Of a stretch of DNA of 64,000 nucleotides, positions 1-9,019 are shown one piece after another. Origin of the DNA: Candidatus Caenarcanales bacterium (lineage in GTDB: Bacteria; Cyanobacteriota; Vampirovibrionia; LMEP-6097). The stretch's first letter is position 1. Every line of letters begins with the position of its first letter. Location: the NCBI GenBank assembly GCA_013216135.1, contig JABSOS010000012.1, positions 1 through 64,000 on the forward strand, given 5' to 3'. A program made the position numbers and the translations under genes. The notes beneath the pieces are model-generated. The model saw only the letters and a program-made list of their open reading frames with translations, made no database searches and had not been told where the DNA came from.

Positions 1-190
1 ACAACTCTATTAAGTCATGAATACTCGCTATTGGCCAGGCTTACACATGTATTAGCCCACTTTGCGGTTGCCCTGGGCGGGGATTGTAGCACGGTTAAGA
101 TAATAGTTTCAACTTGATTATTTAATAAGGGGGAAGTTTCCATAGTCTAGCTTAATCTTCATTCAAAACGAAATGTTTTAAATGAAGTGC

Positions 191-1363
191 TTAGAAGTCA
201 CTAATGTCTATATCACTATGATTTAAAACTTTAACTCCAGGGAGCTTAGTACCTGAGTTTGCTGAGCAAACTAAATAGAGCTTCGTTTCTTTATCAAAAA
301 GCTTAGAAATAGTTTTTAGATTTTCAGTGTGTCCAATGTTTGGTGTTGCAGATGCTTTTATCTCAAAGCATGATGATTTTTCTGCTGAGTCCATAATTAA
401 ATCAATTTCTAAACCATTATTCTCTCTATAAAAATATAATGAACTTTCTCTCATTTTAGTCATATTTTGCCTAACAAATTCACTCACTACAAAATTTTCA
501 TACAGTGCTCCTTGCATGGGACCACTTTTAATTAATTCTGCTGTCTTATGCTTAGTCAGATAACTTACTAGACCAGTATCATAAAAATATAATTTTGGTT
601 TTTTAGTAATTCTTTTCCCAAAGTTTTTAAAATAAGGTGGAATTAAAAATATGATTTGTGATCTGATTAGAAACGATATCCAGGTTTGGATTGTTTTTAG
701 ATCAACCCCTAGCTCTTTAGATAAATTATTAAAGTTTAATTCCTGCCCTACTCGTGTTGCTAGTAATTCGACTAGGCGGCTATAGTTAAAAATATTTTTC
801 TCGCGAAGATGTTTACTAACATCCCTGTCTATGAAGGTTTTTATGTAAGAACCAAACCATAATTCGGTATTTAGATTTTTGTTTATCCATAATTCAGGGT
901 AAAAACCTTTATAGCAAAGCTTTTCCCATGTTTGAGTCTTTTTGAGAATACCTTGTAACTCTAATAACGAAAATCCTGAAAGTTCCATAATAGCAGCCCT
1001 CCCTGCAAGGGATTCCTGCACACCTTCCATTAGAGAAAACTGTTGAGAGCCAGTGATAATAAATTTTCCAGCTTCTTTATTGTTATCGATTTCAATCTTT
1101 ACATAAGAAAGTAATTCTGGGACTTCTTGGATTTCATCAAGTATGACTTGCTTTTGAAACTCTCCTAAAAAGCCTTTTGGATCTTCTTTTGCATAATTTC
1201 TCAAAGATAAATCATCAAAACTGATATATTCTGCTTTCGGGAAAAGATGTTTTACAAGAGTCGATTTTCCCGTTTGTCTTGCACCAGTTATAACCAATGC
1301 TGAAAAGGATTTACTAGCAGTAAGGATCTTTTCTTCCAAGGCTCTTTTTATATATTTCGCCAT
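191..1363 (-). CDS. AAA_14/DUF4143-type ATPase (paralog 1)
   Basis: Walker A GARQTGKST, Walker B-like VILDEIQEV, ITGSQQF sensor-like motif, SLAGRAAIMEL, C-terminal FYRENNGLEIDLI nuclease-like motif; typical AAA_14 + DUF4143 layout. Confidence 0.9.
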   Translation of the reverse strand: MAKYIKRALEEKILTASKSFSALVITGARQTGKSTLVKHLFPKAEYISFDDLSLRNYAKEDPKGFLGEFQKQVILDEIQEVPELLSYVKIEIDNNKEAGKFIITGSQQFSLMEGVQESLAGRAAIMELSGFSLLELQGILKKTQTWEKLCYKGFYPELWINKNLNTELWFGSYIKTFIDRDVSKHLREKNIFNYSRLVELLATRVGQELNFNNLSKELGVDLKTIQTWISFLIRSQIIFLIPPYFKNFGKRITKKPKLYFYDTGLVSYLTKHKTAELIKSGPMQGALYENFVVSEFVRQNMTKMRESSLYFYRENNGLEIDLIMDSAEKSSCFEIKASATPNIGHTENLKTISKLFDKETKLYLVCSANSGTKLPGVKVLNHSDIDISDF

Positions 1364-1383
1364 GATTTTATCCTAGCATTTTT

Positions 1384-1416
1384 ATACAAAGTTGGAGTTT
1401 TATTCCAGTTTTGTAT
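1384..1416. promoter_or_regulatory. Inverted repeat upstream of AAA_14 paralog 1
   Basis: ATACAAAGTTGGA-GTTTTAT-TCCAGTTTTGTAT; 11/13 Watson-Crick pairs plus two G/T pairs, 7-nt spacer, 20 nt from the ATG. Confidence 0.55.
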
Positions 1417-1579
1417 GGGGGCTATCCTCTTCTTTTGGGTAGTTGGAAACTGCCATATTAGCCTAAATGAAGGAACTCTTTATCTTAATCAAGTTCAGAA
1501 GAATGTTTCTCATGATTTGATCTTTATTGAAGTACGATTTTAAATATCTAGGTATTAGTAAACGTTATTAAGAAGATAA

Positions 1580-4500
1580 TCATGAAGTCGCTGATACTTT
1601 GGCATCAAATTTATTAGTTCTCTCTACAACTTCATTATAATTATCAATAAATTTATCTAAATTTCTTTTATTCACTGTTGCTAAAACATATTTAGCTAAG
1701 TGTTGACTCTTAAGCATTTGAAGATTTAGTTTTTGAGAAAGAGTTGTAGAAGGTTTAAAGCGTGGTAAGACTAGGTGGTTTAATTCATTCATGTTTTCAA
1801 TCCTGATATATTTTTGTGGAATATTTTTTACTTTTAAAGCTTCCTGTTTATTCATTTGATCTATCAAAAGAAGTCTTTGCAAATCATAAAAGTCTATTTG
1901 TTTGAAGTATTCTTTAGTACCGCTCTTTGTCGCTGGTGATGGATATTTTAAATCTCTAGAAAAAATATCATCAATATTTTTTTTATTTGATTCATAAAAA
2001 TTATCAAAATTATTTTCTAGGTTAATAAATGTTAGTTTTAGTTCTTCTAGGAATTTTGAGTCTTGCTTGTAGAATATTTTCATATCATCTAATAGCTTAT
2101 CTATTAACTTTATTCTGTATTCTTCAAGTTTTGTTGAAGTAAATGGAGTCTTATCAATTAAGCTTGCATAAACTTTTTGTAAAGTTAGATTACCTAAAGC
2201 TTCGTCTTTATCTTCAGATATAAGCTTTGAAAGTCTTTTTTTATCCCAAATTTTAGGGTGGTATTCTAATAATATTTTGTCTTGGTGTCCCATCTTTATT
2301 AAGAAGTCACCTTTAAATCTTTTAAGTAATGGTATCTGAAAATTTTCACCGATTTTAATATCTTCAATTAATCCATGCTTTTGTAAAAATAGTGATGCAA
2401 TTCTTTCTTCTTTTGATGCTGCAGTAGGGATATCAAGAATTTCATGCTTCTTAATATTTTCCAATCTTTCTAACAATTCAATATTTGGCAGTAAGGTTTT
2501 TTGTTGGAGTGAGGTTAAGCAATATGCTTTTAAATTATTTATATCCGTTTTATTAATTGACCATACTGGAATTAGGCTTGGTGGCAAAAGTTTTCTTTGA
2601 AAGTTAATTTTGGTTTTATTTCCTTGTGTATCATCAAATTCAATAAATCCATTATCTTCGTCAGTAATGTCTATCGCATCATTTAAATATTTAGGTAAAG
2701 TTGAAAAGTTTTCAAAATTTTCTTTTTTTAGTGCATTCACATTAATTGGTAACTCCTTTTCAAAATCAACAAGCGGGAATTGGTTGAGATTATTTTCTTT
2801 TAGGAATAATTCAAAACTTTGAAGGTCGTCTCTTTTAAATGACCAAACTGGAATTTGTCCGCCACCTTTCTCAGGGACTTTTTTCAATAATGTAATATCA
2901 GAAAAATTTTGAGACTTACTTCTTAATATAGCTTCTGATTCAGATCTCTGTACTAGGTTATTGAGAACTAATTCTGGTATTAGGTGAGCATTATTGAACT
3001 TCTCTTTTAATAGTGTTCTTCTGTATATTCCAATCTCTTTACTAGAATCAATTTTTTCAAGTTTATCTCTTGATATCATTTGTGCTGAAATCATCTCTTT
3101 ATCTTTAAGGAAAGCTAAAAAACGGTTTAAATCTTCTCTTTTAAAGCTCCAGACTATACTTCTGTGAGAGCTTTTTGTAACTTTTTTTTCTAGATGAATA
3201 GGTTCTAATTCTTTATCATTGAAAAATAAATTTGCATTTTTATCATCTTCTTCAATGATATATTCTTGGATTGCTTTTTCTAAATTTGTAAATCCTGGGA
3301 TTCTTGCTTGTTCTAGGTAATGTTTTGTTAGCCCTATATCTTTGTCTGGGTCAAGTTCCTTATAGATGGAAGTATTTTGTGCGTTGATGAAATTATTTAA
3401 TCTTCCTAAGTCTTCCATTTTTATGGTCCATATATTTCCAGATCTTGAATTAACTTTTTTTCTCAAGTCTATGTATTCTGTTTCTTTAGTTTGAGGGTCT
3501 ATATATTTTATGTATGCATTATGGTCTGATTCTTGAATTAATGAGTTCATTATTAACTCATAGCTATTTTTGTAATTGCTTATTTTCGCCTCTTTAAATG
3601 CCCTGATTGTTACTTGAAGCTCCTGCTCTGGGGAGTATTGCTGAGAATTTGATTTTAGAAATAATATGATTTTATCTAGGTTTTGAATATTTGTTATATA
3701 TTTATTAGAGTTCTTTGACTGTTTTATCGTAAACTCAATTACTTCTAGTTTTTTGTTTTCAGGATTAATAAATCTTAGTTCAGCTTTATCATCAGATATA
3801 TTATTAATTGATCTTGTTAAAATCTTCTGATGGTATGGAAAAGCTTCAATATTGTGCTCCTTGAATAATTTTCTTAGATTATTTTCATTATTGATTATAA
3901 AAGTGTCTTTAACAGTCTTTTTTCTAGGAGTTTGTTTTTGAGTGTTTTCCTTACTTATTTGTAGTTTTTTGTTTTTAACAAAATTATTTATATCTTGTAA
4001 ATATTCTTTGGGGGTAGTCCATAATGAAAATTCTTGTCCTTGCTTTTTGGTGAGAGGAGTATATGACTCCTCACTAAGTTCAAGGTAGCCAGAATAATCA
4101 TTAATAAATTTAGGTACTCTATTTACTAGGTCAGTATTGAACTTCTCTTCTTTTAAGTATCTAGTATTAATTCCAAATTCTTTTTCAGTTTTGATAAATC
4201 TCTCACTTTCTTTTAACTCAACAAGTTCTTCTATTAATCTCTCAAACTTTTCTTGATCCTCTTGTTTAAAAGTCCAGTGAGCTATTTGTGAACAGTGACC
4301 TGGTAGCTTTTTGCTAAGATGAAGTGGGTCTTCTTTTCCTTCTTTTGATAGCTTAGTATCTAAAATCACTTGATCACTAGTTTCATTCTTTAATCTTTCA
4401 TTAATAAGTTCGGTAACTTTCTGGCTATTAGGAATTCTTGCTCTTTGTAATGATTTTCTATAGACTCCTATCTCAGTTTTAGGGTCCATACGTTGGGTCT

Positions 4501-4867
4501 GACTAAAACCTCGTTTATCTATAATTTTTAAAAAGGCTGCTTTATCTCTTCTTTGGATTACCCAAATCGGTGATTTATTACCATCTAAAGGGTGAATCTT
4601 TTTTTGAAGCTCAATTGATAAGCTATTATCGGCGCTTTGTAAGATACCTGAAGTCGGTGAACTTATAACAAGTAAACTTTCTATCTTCTGGGAAAGAGGT
4701 TGAGCATAATAGAACCCTTCTTTTCTTAGATTACGTTCTGACATAGCAATCTCGGTTTCTGGATTAAGAAGTGAGAAATTTTGAACATCTTGACTTGCGA
4801 TATTCTTATTGTTTCCCAAGGTTTGCTCTGTTTTTGTTCTTGTATTTTTGGTTGTATCTAATAACAT
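1580..4867 (-). CDS. Large orphan protein with about eight divergent tandem repeats of about 94 aa
   Basis: Long ORF; internal repeats read by eye with recurring EIGIYRRxLxxExI...IxLxKKV...IPVWSFKRxDLxxFxxFLK pattern. Confidence 0.8.
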   Translation of the reverse strand: MLLDTTKNTRTKTEQTLGNNKNIASQDVQNFSLLNPETEIAMSERNLRKEGFYYAQPLSQKIESLLVISSPTSGILQSADNSLSIELQKKIHPLDGNKSPIWVIQRRDKAAFLKIIDKRGFSQTQRMDPKTEIGVYRKSLQRARIPNSQKVTELINERLKNETSDQVILDTKLSKEGKEDPLHLSKKLPGHCSQIAHWTFKQEDQEKFERLIEELVELKESERFIKTEKEFGINTRYLKEEKFNTDLVNRVPKFINDYSGYLELSEESYTPLTKKQGQEFSLWTTPKEYLQDINNFVKNKKLQISKENTQKQTPRKKTVKDTFIINNENNLRKLFKEHNIEAFPYHQKILTRSINNISDDKAELRFINPENKKLEVIEFTIKQSKNSNKYITNIQNLDKIILFLKSNSQQYSPEQELQVTIRAFKEAKISNYKNSYELIMNSLIQESDHNAYIKYIDPQTKETEYIDLRKKVNSRSGNIWTIKMEDLGRLNNFINAQNTSIYKELDPDKDIGLTKHYLEQARIPGFTNLEKAIQEYIIEEDDKNANLFFNDKELEPIHLEKKVTKSSHRSIVWSFKREDLNRFLAFLKDKEMISAQMISRDKLEKIDSSKEIGIYRRTLLKEKFNNAHLIPELVLNNLVQRSESEAILRSKSQNFSDITLLKKVPEKGGGQIPVWSFKRDDLQSFELFLKENNLNQFPLVDFEKELPINVNALKKENFENFSTLPKYLNDAIDITDEDNGFIEFDDTQGNKTKINFQRKLLPPSLIPVWSINKTDINNLKAYCLTSLQQKTLLPNIELLERLENIKKHEILDIPTAASKEERIASLFLQKHGLIEDIKIGENFQIPLLKRFKGDFLIKMGHQDKILLEYHPKIWDKKRLSKLISEDKDEALGNLTLQKVYASLIDKTPFTSTKLEEYRIKLIDKLLDDMKIFYKQDSKFLEELKLTFINLENNFDNFYESNKKNIDDIFSRDLKYPSPATKSGTKEYFKQIDFYDLQRLLLIDQMNKQEALKVKNIPQKYIRIENMNELNHLVLPRFKPSTTLSQKLNLQMLKSQHLAKYVLATVNKRNLDKFIDNYNEVVERTNKFDAKVSATS

Positions 4868-4987
4868 ATTAGGCGTGCATTATCTTGAGTATTTTAACTC
4901 ATGTATATTTGTATTTCAAGTTTTTGAATATTCTTTTATATATAATCTTTTGACTCAATATTTTAATTTATTTTTAGGATAGATAAA

Positions 4988-5018
4988 ACATTCAAGATAG
5001 TGTTATTATCTTGAATGT
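4988..5018. promoter_or_regulatory. Perfect 12-bp inverted repeat (operator or hairpin) between divergent genes
   Basis: ACATTCAAGATA-GTGTTAT-TATCTTGAATGT, perfect arms, 7-nt spacer. Confidence 0.6.
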
Positions 5019-6945
5019 CGTGGTGTCGCTTACAAGTACAAATATAAAACTATTACCACCTGAGATTCCTCAAGCAAGTCTTGGTGCAGCCAGTGTGTAC
5101 AATTTACCTGAAAACAAGAGAAATGCTCCAGAAGCGAATGATCACTCATTGAAATGCGAATATATTGAGCCTGGATTCCCTTGCACCGTCTTCCCTAAAA
5201 TTAACTCAAAGAAAATTATTAAAGATTCAGAGAGTTTTGCAAGTTTATCTTACAATGACTTGTCTAGAAGTGGAGATCTAGCTATTGCTGGTGATAATCC
5301 AGAAGAAAGGGCTTTGGGGAAAATTCTTAGAAATATTAAAGTTAGAGCTCTGCTTGAAAACTATTCAGGTTCTAATACTAAAGTGAAATTAAGAAAATTA
5401 GTAAGGAACTTGTCTCTGGATACTATAGACTCTCATAGAGATAAACATATTAGCTCTCAACTATTTAGGGTTATTAAAGACTATTTCCCTTTTGAAGACG
5501 GTAAATTTCTTAAAAGAGACTCTGGATTTAAGCGGTCTGCAGAATTGTATTTGAATAATTTAAAAGACTATCAACCATATTTATATGAATTAGCAAATCG
5601 TTCATCTAAGCAATTTGCTGCAAAATATGCCGATAAAGATATTAATACGATTGTTTCTATATCTGCACATAGTTCTGAAAGTAATTTGAAAAATACCTTA
5701 AAAGAGCTTAATGAGATATTCCCAAATGGGGAGTCTGGTTCAGTGTTCTTATTTTTGAATGGACAAAATACTAAGGAATTGAACCAGAGGCTTGAAGAAT
5801 TACAAGAGTTTAAAAAAGATAACCCTGAATTTGATTTAAATGTTATTTCAGCCGTAGTTCCAGAGTGGGTAAATGGTTTTAAAGCTATACCGACTTTAAC
5901 TGGTTTGATGACTAAGAATAAGGTCTCTGATAAAGATGCAGATGTGCCTTTAGTATTTTTTGATTCTGACATAATTAAAATTGAGAATAAAAATGAAATA
6001 AAAAATGATATTAATGCTGTTAAGAATGGAGCTATTGTTACAGAGCAATATCATTTTAATATTGATAATAAGCGGGATGCCTTAAAAGAGTTCTGTAAGG
6101 ATGATTTAGATGTACAAGCTCTCAGGAAATTTACTGATATTCTAAATGCTCTGTACCGTGGTCTAATTATTGATGATCATGATAAGCAAGAGCTGGGTTA
6201 TGATTTGGATGAAGAAAAGTTTAATTATGGTATAGAAGCCTCTGGTGGTTATAGTGTCTGTTCTTCAATGCTTCATATGCTGTGTGGTGGTATAAGTCCT
6301 CATGTTAGTAATGAAGATACAGATCATCATACAAGAGAAACCAGTAGACTTGCTTTAGCTACAAAGTCTAATTTTTCAAGTTTCGAAAATTTTAGAGATG
6401 CTGCTATTGCAAATAAAAACCGCCCACGAATTTCTTTTGATGATGATGGGGTCTCCCGGATTATTAAAAACCAACAACCTATTTATCAACAGTGGCATTC
6501 ACATGATGGTATGAAAGGGAGCTTATATGATATTTTTCAAAGCTCTGATAAGCATAAGGATACTATTACTAGTCCTGCTTTTGAATACCTAGCGCATCGC
6601 TTTCTTCCTGAGTTGAGAGCATCAATGTCTAAAGCTTTAGATATAAATTCAAAATATTTTTTAAAAATGAGTGGGGGAAAGAAATCTTGGGATAGTAACT
6701 ATGATGAAATTTTCAAAAAGAAGTTAGAGGTTTTTAATAAAGATATCAATAAGCTTATCAAATCATTAGATCCAGATTTCCCTCTCGTAGAGGTTTTACT
6801 ATGTTCTTTAGAAGGGGAAGATGATAAGAGATACTTGTTTTTAAAAGTATACGAAAAAGGTCTTCGAGACGGAATGGTAAAGGGTGATTTGATTGACTCT
6901 ACTATTCATTTGAAATATGAGGGTAAAGAAGTTCTCGTTGACTAG
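5011..6945 (+). CDS. Orphan 644-aa protein; possible GT-A-like glycosyltransferase core
   Basis: Long ORF; INTIVSISAHSSESNLKNTLKEL... followed by VPLVFFDSDII resembles a GT2-like first strand plus DxD motif. Start uncertain: TTG 5011 or GTG 5020/5023. Confidence 0.4.
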   Translation: MNVVVSLTSTNIKLLPPEIPQASLGAASVYNLPENKRNAPEANDHSLKCEYIEPGFPCTVFPKINSKKIIKDSESFASLSYNDLSRSGDLAIAGDNPEERALGKILRNIKVRALLENYSGSNTKVKLRKLVRNLSLDTIDSHRDKHISSQLFRVIKDYFPFEDGKFLKRDSGFKRSAELYLNNLKDYQPYLYELANRSSKQFAAKYADKDINTIVSISAHSSESNLKNTLKELNEIFPNGESGSVFLFLNGQNTKELNQRLEELQEFKKDNPEFDLNVISAVVPEWVNGFKAIPTLTGLMTKNKVSDKDADVPLVFFDSDIIKIENKNEIKNDINAVKNGAIVTEQYHFNIDNKRDALKEFCKDDLDVQALRKFTDILNALYRGLIIDDHDKQELGYDLDEEKFNYGIEASGGYSVCSSMLHMLCGGISPHVSNEDTDHHTRETSRLALATKSNFSSFENFRDAAIANKNRPRISFDDDGVSRIIKNQQPIYQQWHSHDGMKGSLYDIFQSSDKHKDTITSPAFEYLAHRFLPELRASMSKALDINSKYFLKMSGGKKSWDSNYDEIFKKKLEVFNKDINKLIKSLDPDFPLVEVLLCSLEGEDDKRYLFLKVYEKGLRDGMVKGDLIDSTIHLKYEGKEVLVD

Positions 6946-6950
6946 TAATT

Positions 6951-8348
6951 CTAGATCCCATCATGAATATAAAACATAATTTCATGCCCTTCCTGGTTAT
7001 AGGCTGCATCTACAGCCCCTTTCCCTGCAAGTCCAGAGCCTAAATGATAGTTTTTGTAGTTATCAGCGATTTTAGATGAAACTTTAATAGTATCTCCGAT
7101 ATCGATGCTTAAAGCGGTAAGGTAAGTAATAACAGCTCCTTCATTTTCATAAGCCCCAAGGGAAGTCGTGTATTCTTTAGCCCCACCTGTTTTCTTATCT
7201 GTGATTTTAAGTTTGATTATGGGAATATTACCAAGCACTTTCCCTGCTATGCAGTAGATATCATCACAGCTTAAAGTATCAAATTTACGAATTGATAAAA
7301 AGTAAATATCCTCTACTAATGCATCATTGTAGTCTTTTGTGTAAGAGCTGTCATAGAGCGTTCCTGCTGAGATGAATGCTAAAAATTCATGTGACTCACT
7401 TGGGAATTTTATAAGTGCCATATATGGACCTTTTGATTTGAAAATAGAAACCATAACCTTTTCAGACTTTTGGATTGTAGCTAGATTAACGTCTGAGTCA
7501 TGGAGTACAGGGATTTGTAATTTTAATTTTTTATCACCATCATTTATAGTGACAAAGTTGAATATGTCACTGTATCTATTTGCTGCTTTTGCAAATAATT
7601 TGGTTTGTTTAGTGGCAGAAGCTTTAATAGGAAATCTTTTCGAGTAAAAATTTTCTACTTTAAATTCTTTAAAATTTTTGCGAGCTTCTTCAATATTTTC
7701 TTTGTTTGCATTGAAGATTTGTCCCATTAAGGTTTTGTTGGAGCTATAGTCGGTAACATTTAGTTGGTTTAAACCCTGTCTCTTTTTGAGGCGGGACTTA
7801 GCGTAGAGAAAAGTATTAGAAGGATTTTTTTGTTTAATCGCTAAAGCTTCTTTATCTGAAAGTAATTCACTTAGAAAAGATTTACTCTTACCTTTTTTAG
7901 TCATAGTTAAATCATTAATATAAATCTCTTCTATCCCTGATTCATCATTTGAAAAATTATTAGTCCTAGCTATAACTGGCTTAGTAAAAGAAAAGGAGTA
8001 GCCACTCTCTGCTTTTAAATATTTATTGATGTTTTTCTGTAAAGCTTTCTCTTCGTAGTTTTCTGTTAGTGGTAAATGCAGTGATAAAAATAAATCTGGA
8101 TTAACTCCTAGAGAGTTTGCAGGCTCCATTTGAGCTAAAAACCTAATTACATTAATTCCATCTTTCTTCCAGGTTCTTATACCTAGAAGTTTTTTGATCT
8201 TAAAAGTCTCGTCTCTTTCTTCAAATTTAAGATTCACTAGGGATAAATTAGCCAAACTCTCTTGTGTGCTAACGGTTTTAGCTCCAATAGAATTGAAATT
8301 TATAAATAATAAACTTAAGAAAAATAAACTAAATAAGTAGCGGAGCAT
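6951..8348 (-). CDS. Putative secreted protein, unknown function
   Basis: N-terminal hydrophobic signal MLRYLFSLFFLSLLFINFNSIGA; no recognised domain. Confidence 0.6.
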   Translation of the reverse strand: MLRYLFSLFFLSLLFINFNSIGAKTVSTQESLANLSLVNLKFEERDETFKIKKLLGIRTWKKDGINVIRFLAQMEPANSLGVNPDLFLSLHLPLTENYEEKALQKNINKYLKAESGYSFSFTKPVIARTNNFSNDESGIEEIYINDLTMTKKGKSKSFLSELLSDKEALAIKQKNPSNTFLYAKSRLKKRQGLNQLNVTDYSSNKTLMGQIFNANKENIEEARKNFKEFKVENFYSKRFPIKASATKQTKLFAKAANRYSDIFNFVTINDGDKKLKLQIPVLHDSDVNLATIQKSEKVMVSIFKSKGPYMALIKFPSESHEFLAFISAGTLYDSSYTKDYNDALVEDIYFLSIRKFDTLSCDDIYCIAGKVLGNIPIIKLKITDKKTGGAKEYTTSLGAYENEGAVITYLTALSIDIGDTIKVSSKIADNYKNYHLGSGLAGKGAVDAAYNQEGHEIMFYIHDGI

Positions 8349-8357
8349 GAGCCCAGT

Positions 8358-8966
8358 TTAAACTGTAGCGACACTTGAGTCAAGCGCACTCTGACGAGCA
8401 CCTTTCTGTCCCTGATAGTTACTCTTAGAGTGCTTTTTCTTACCGTATGGATGTGAACAAGGTAAGTTTCTCATATATATCATCTGTGCGATTGGTTTTC
8501 CAGCTTCTAATTTAAGTGGCGCACAACCTTGATTAGTAAGCTCGACTACACCTTCTCCTTCAAAACCACTATCAAAAAGACCAGCAGACTCTACATATAA
8601 ACCAAGTCTTGCCCAAGAGCTTTTTCCTTGAAGGTAACCGTGTAGATTAGCAGGGAAGTAGAAATATTCTAAAGTCGTTCCTAGAACAAAATCCCCCGGA
8701 GTTAAAATAATTTCATTAGCATCAAACTCCTCAAAGCTACCATCTTCTCTTTGACGAGCGAAGTGAGTACCGATGTGAACATCGATGCTGTTAGGCTGGA
8801 TAGCTGTTTTATCTAAATTATCGATTTTCATTAAGCCTAGCTTTAAAAATAATCTCATTTGCCAGTCAACCAGGTTTCCTGGGCTTAGGAAGACTAGATA
8901 AATCGCAAATAATGCAAAAGGCATTAATAATGAAATGATTATTCCGAGAAGAGCAAATATATCCAT
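8358..8966 (-). CDS. dcd: dCTP deaminase with an N-terminal hydrophobic extension
   Basis: IQPNSIDVHIG, ILTPGDFVLGTTLEYFYFPANLHGYLQGKSSWARLGLYVESAGLFDSGFEGEGVVELTN, AGKPIAQMIY. Confidence 0.92.
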   Translation of the reverse strand: MDIFALLGIIISLLMPFALFAIYLVFLSPGNLVDWQMRLFLKLGLMKIDNLDKTAIQPNSIDVHIGTHFARQREDGSFEEFDANEIILTPGDFVLGTTLEYFYFPANLHGYLQGKSSWARLGLYVESAGLFDSGFEGEGVVELTNQGCAPLKLEAGKPIAQMIYMRNLPCSHPYGKKKHSKSNYQGQKGARQSALDSSVATV

Positions 8967-8976
8967 ACCGAATAAG

Positions 8977-8982
8977 ATTTTA
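8977..8982 (-). promoter_or_regulatory. Putative -10 element (TGC)TAAAAT, 10 nt before the dcd ATG
   Basis: Reverse complement reads CTGCTAAAATCTTATTCGGTATGG. Confidence 0.5.
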
Positions 8983-8990
8983 GCAGACTG

Positions 8991-9005
8991 GGCGCCTATG
9001 GCGCC
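8991..9005. other. GC-only hairpin GGCGCC-TAT-GGCGCC between pilT and dcd
   Basis: Direct reading; strongly GC-rich against the AT-rich background. Confidence 0.55.
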
Positions 9006-9019
9006 TAAGACTTCCGAAG

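Noticed and set aside
1-125. 16S rRNA or tmRNA fragment at the left edge
   Set aside because: Short stretches looked suggestive (GCTAATACATG), but the flanking sequence did not match the expected 16S or tmRNA context.
5571-5972. Antisense 133-aa ORF inside the 644-aa gene
   Set aside because: Composition typical of a reverse frame; no Shine-Dalgarno or domain. The other ORFs nested opposite to long genes were rejected for the same reason.
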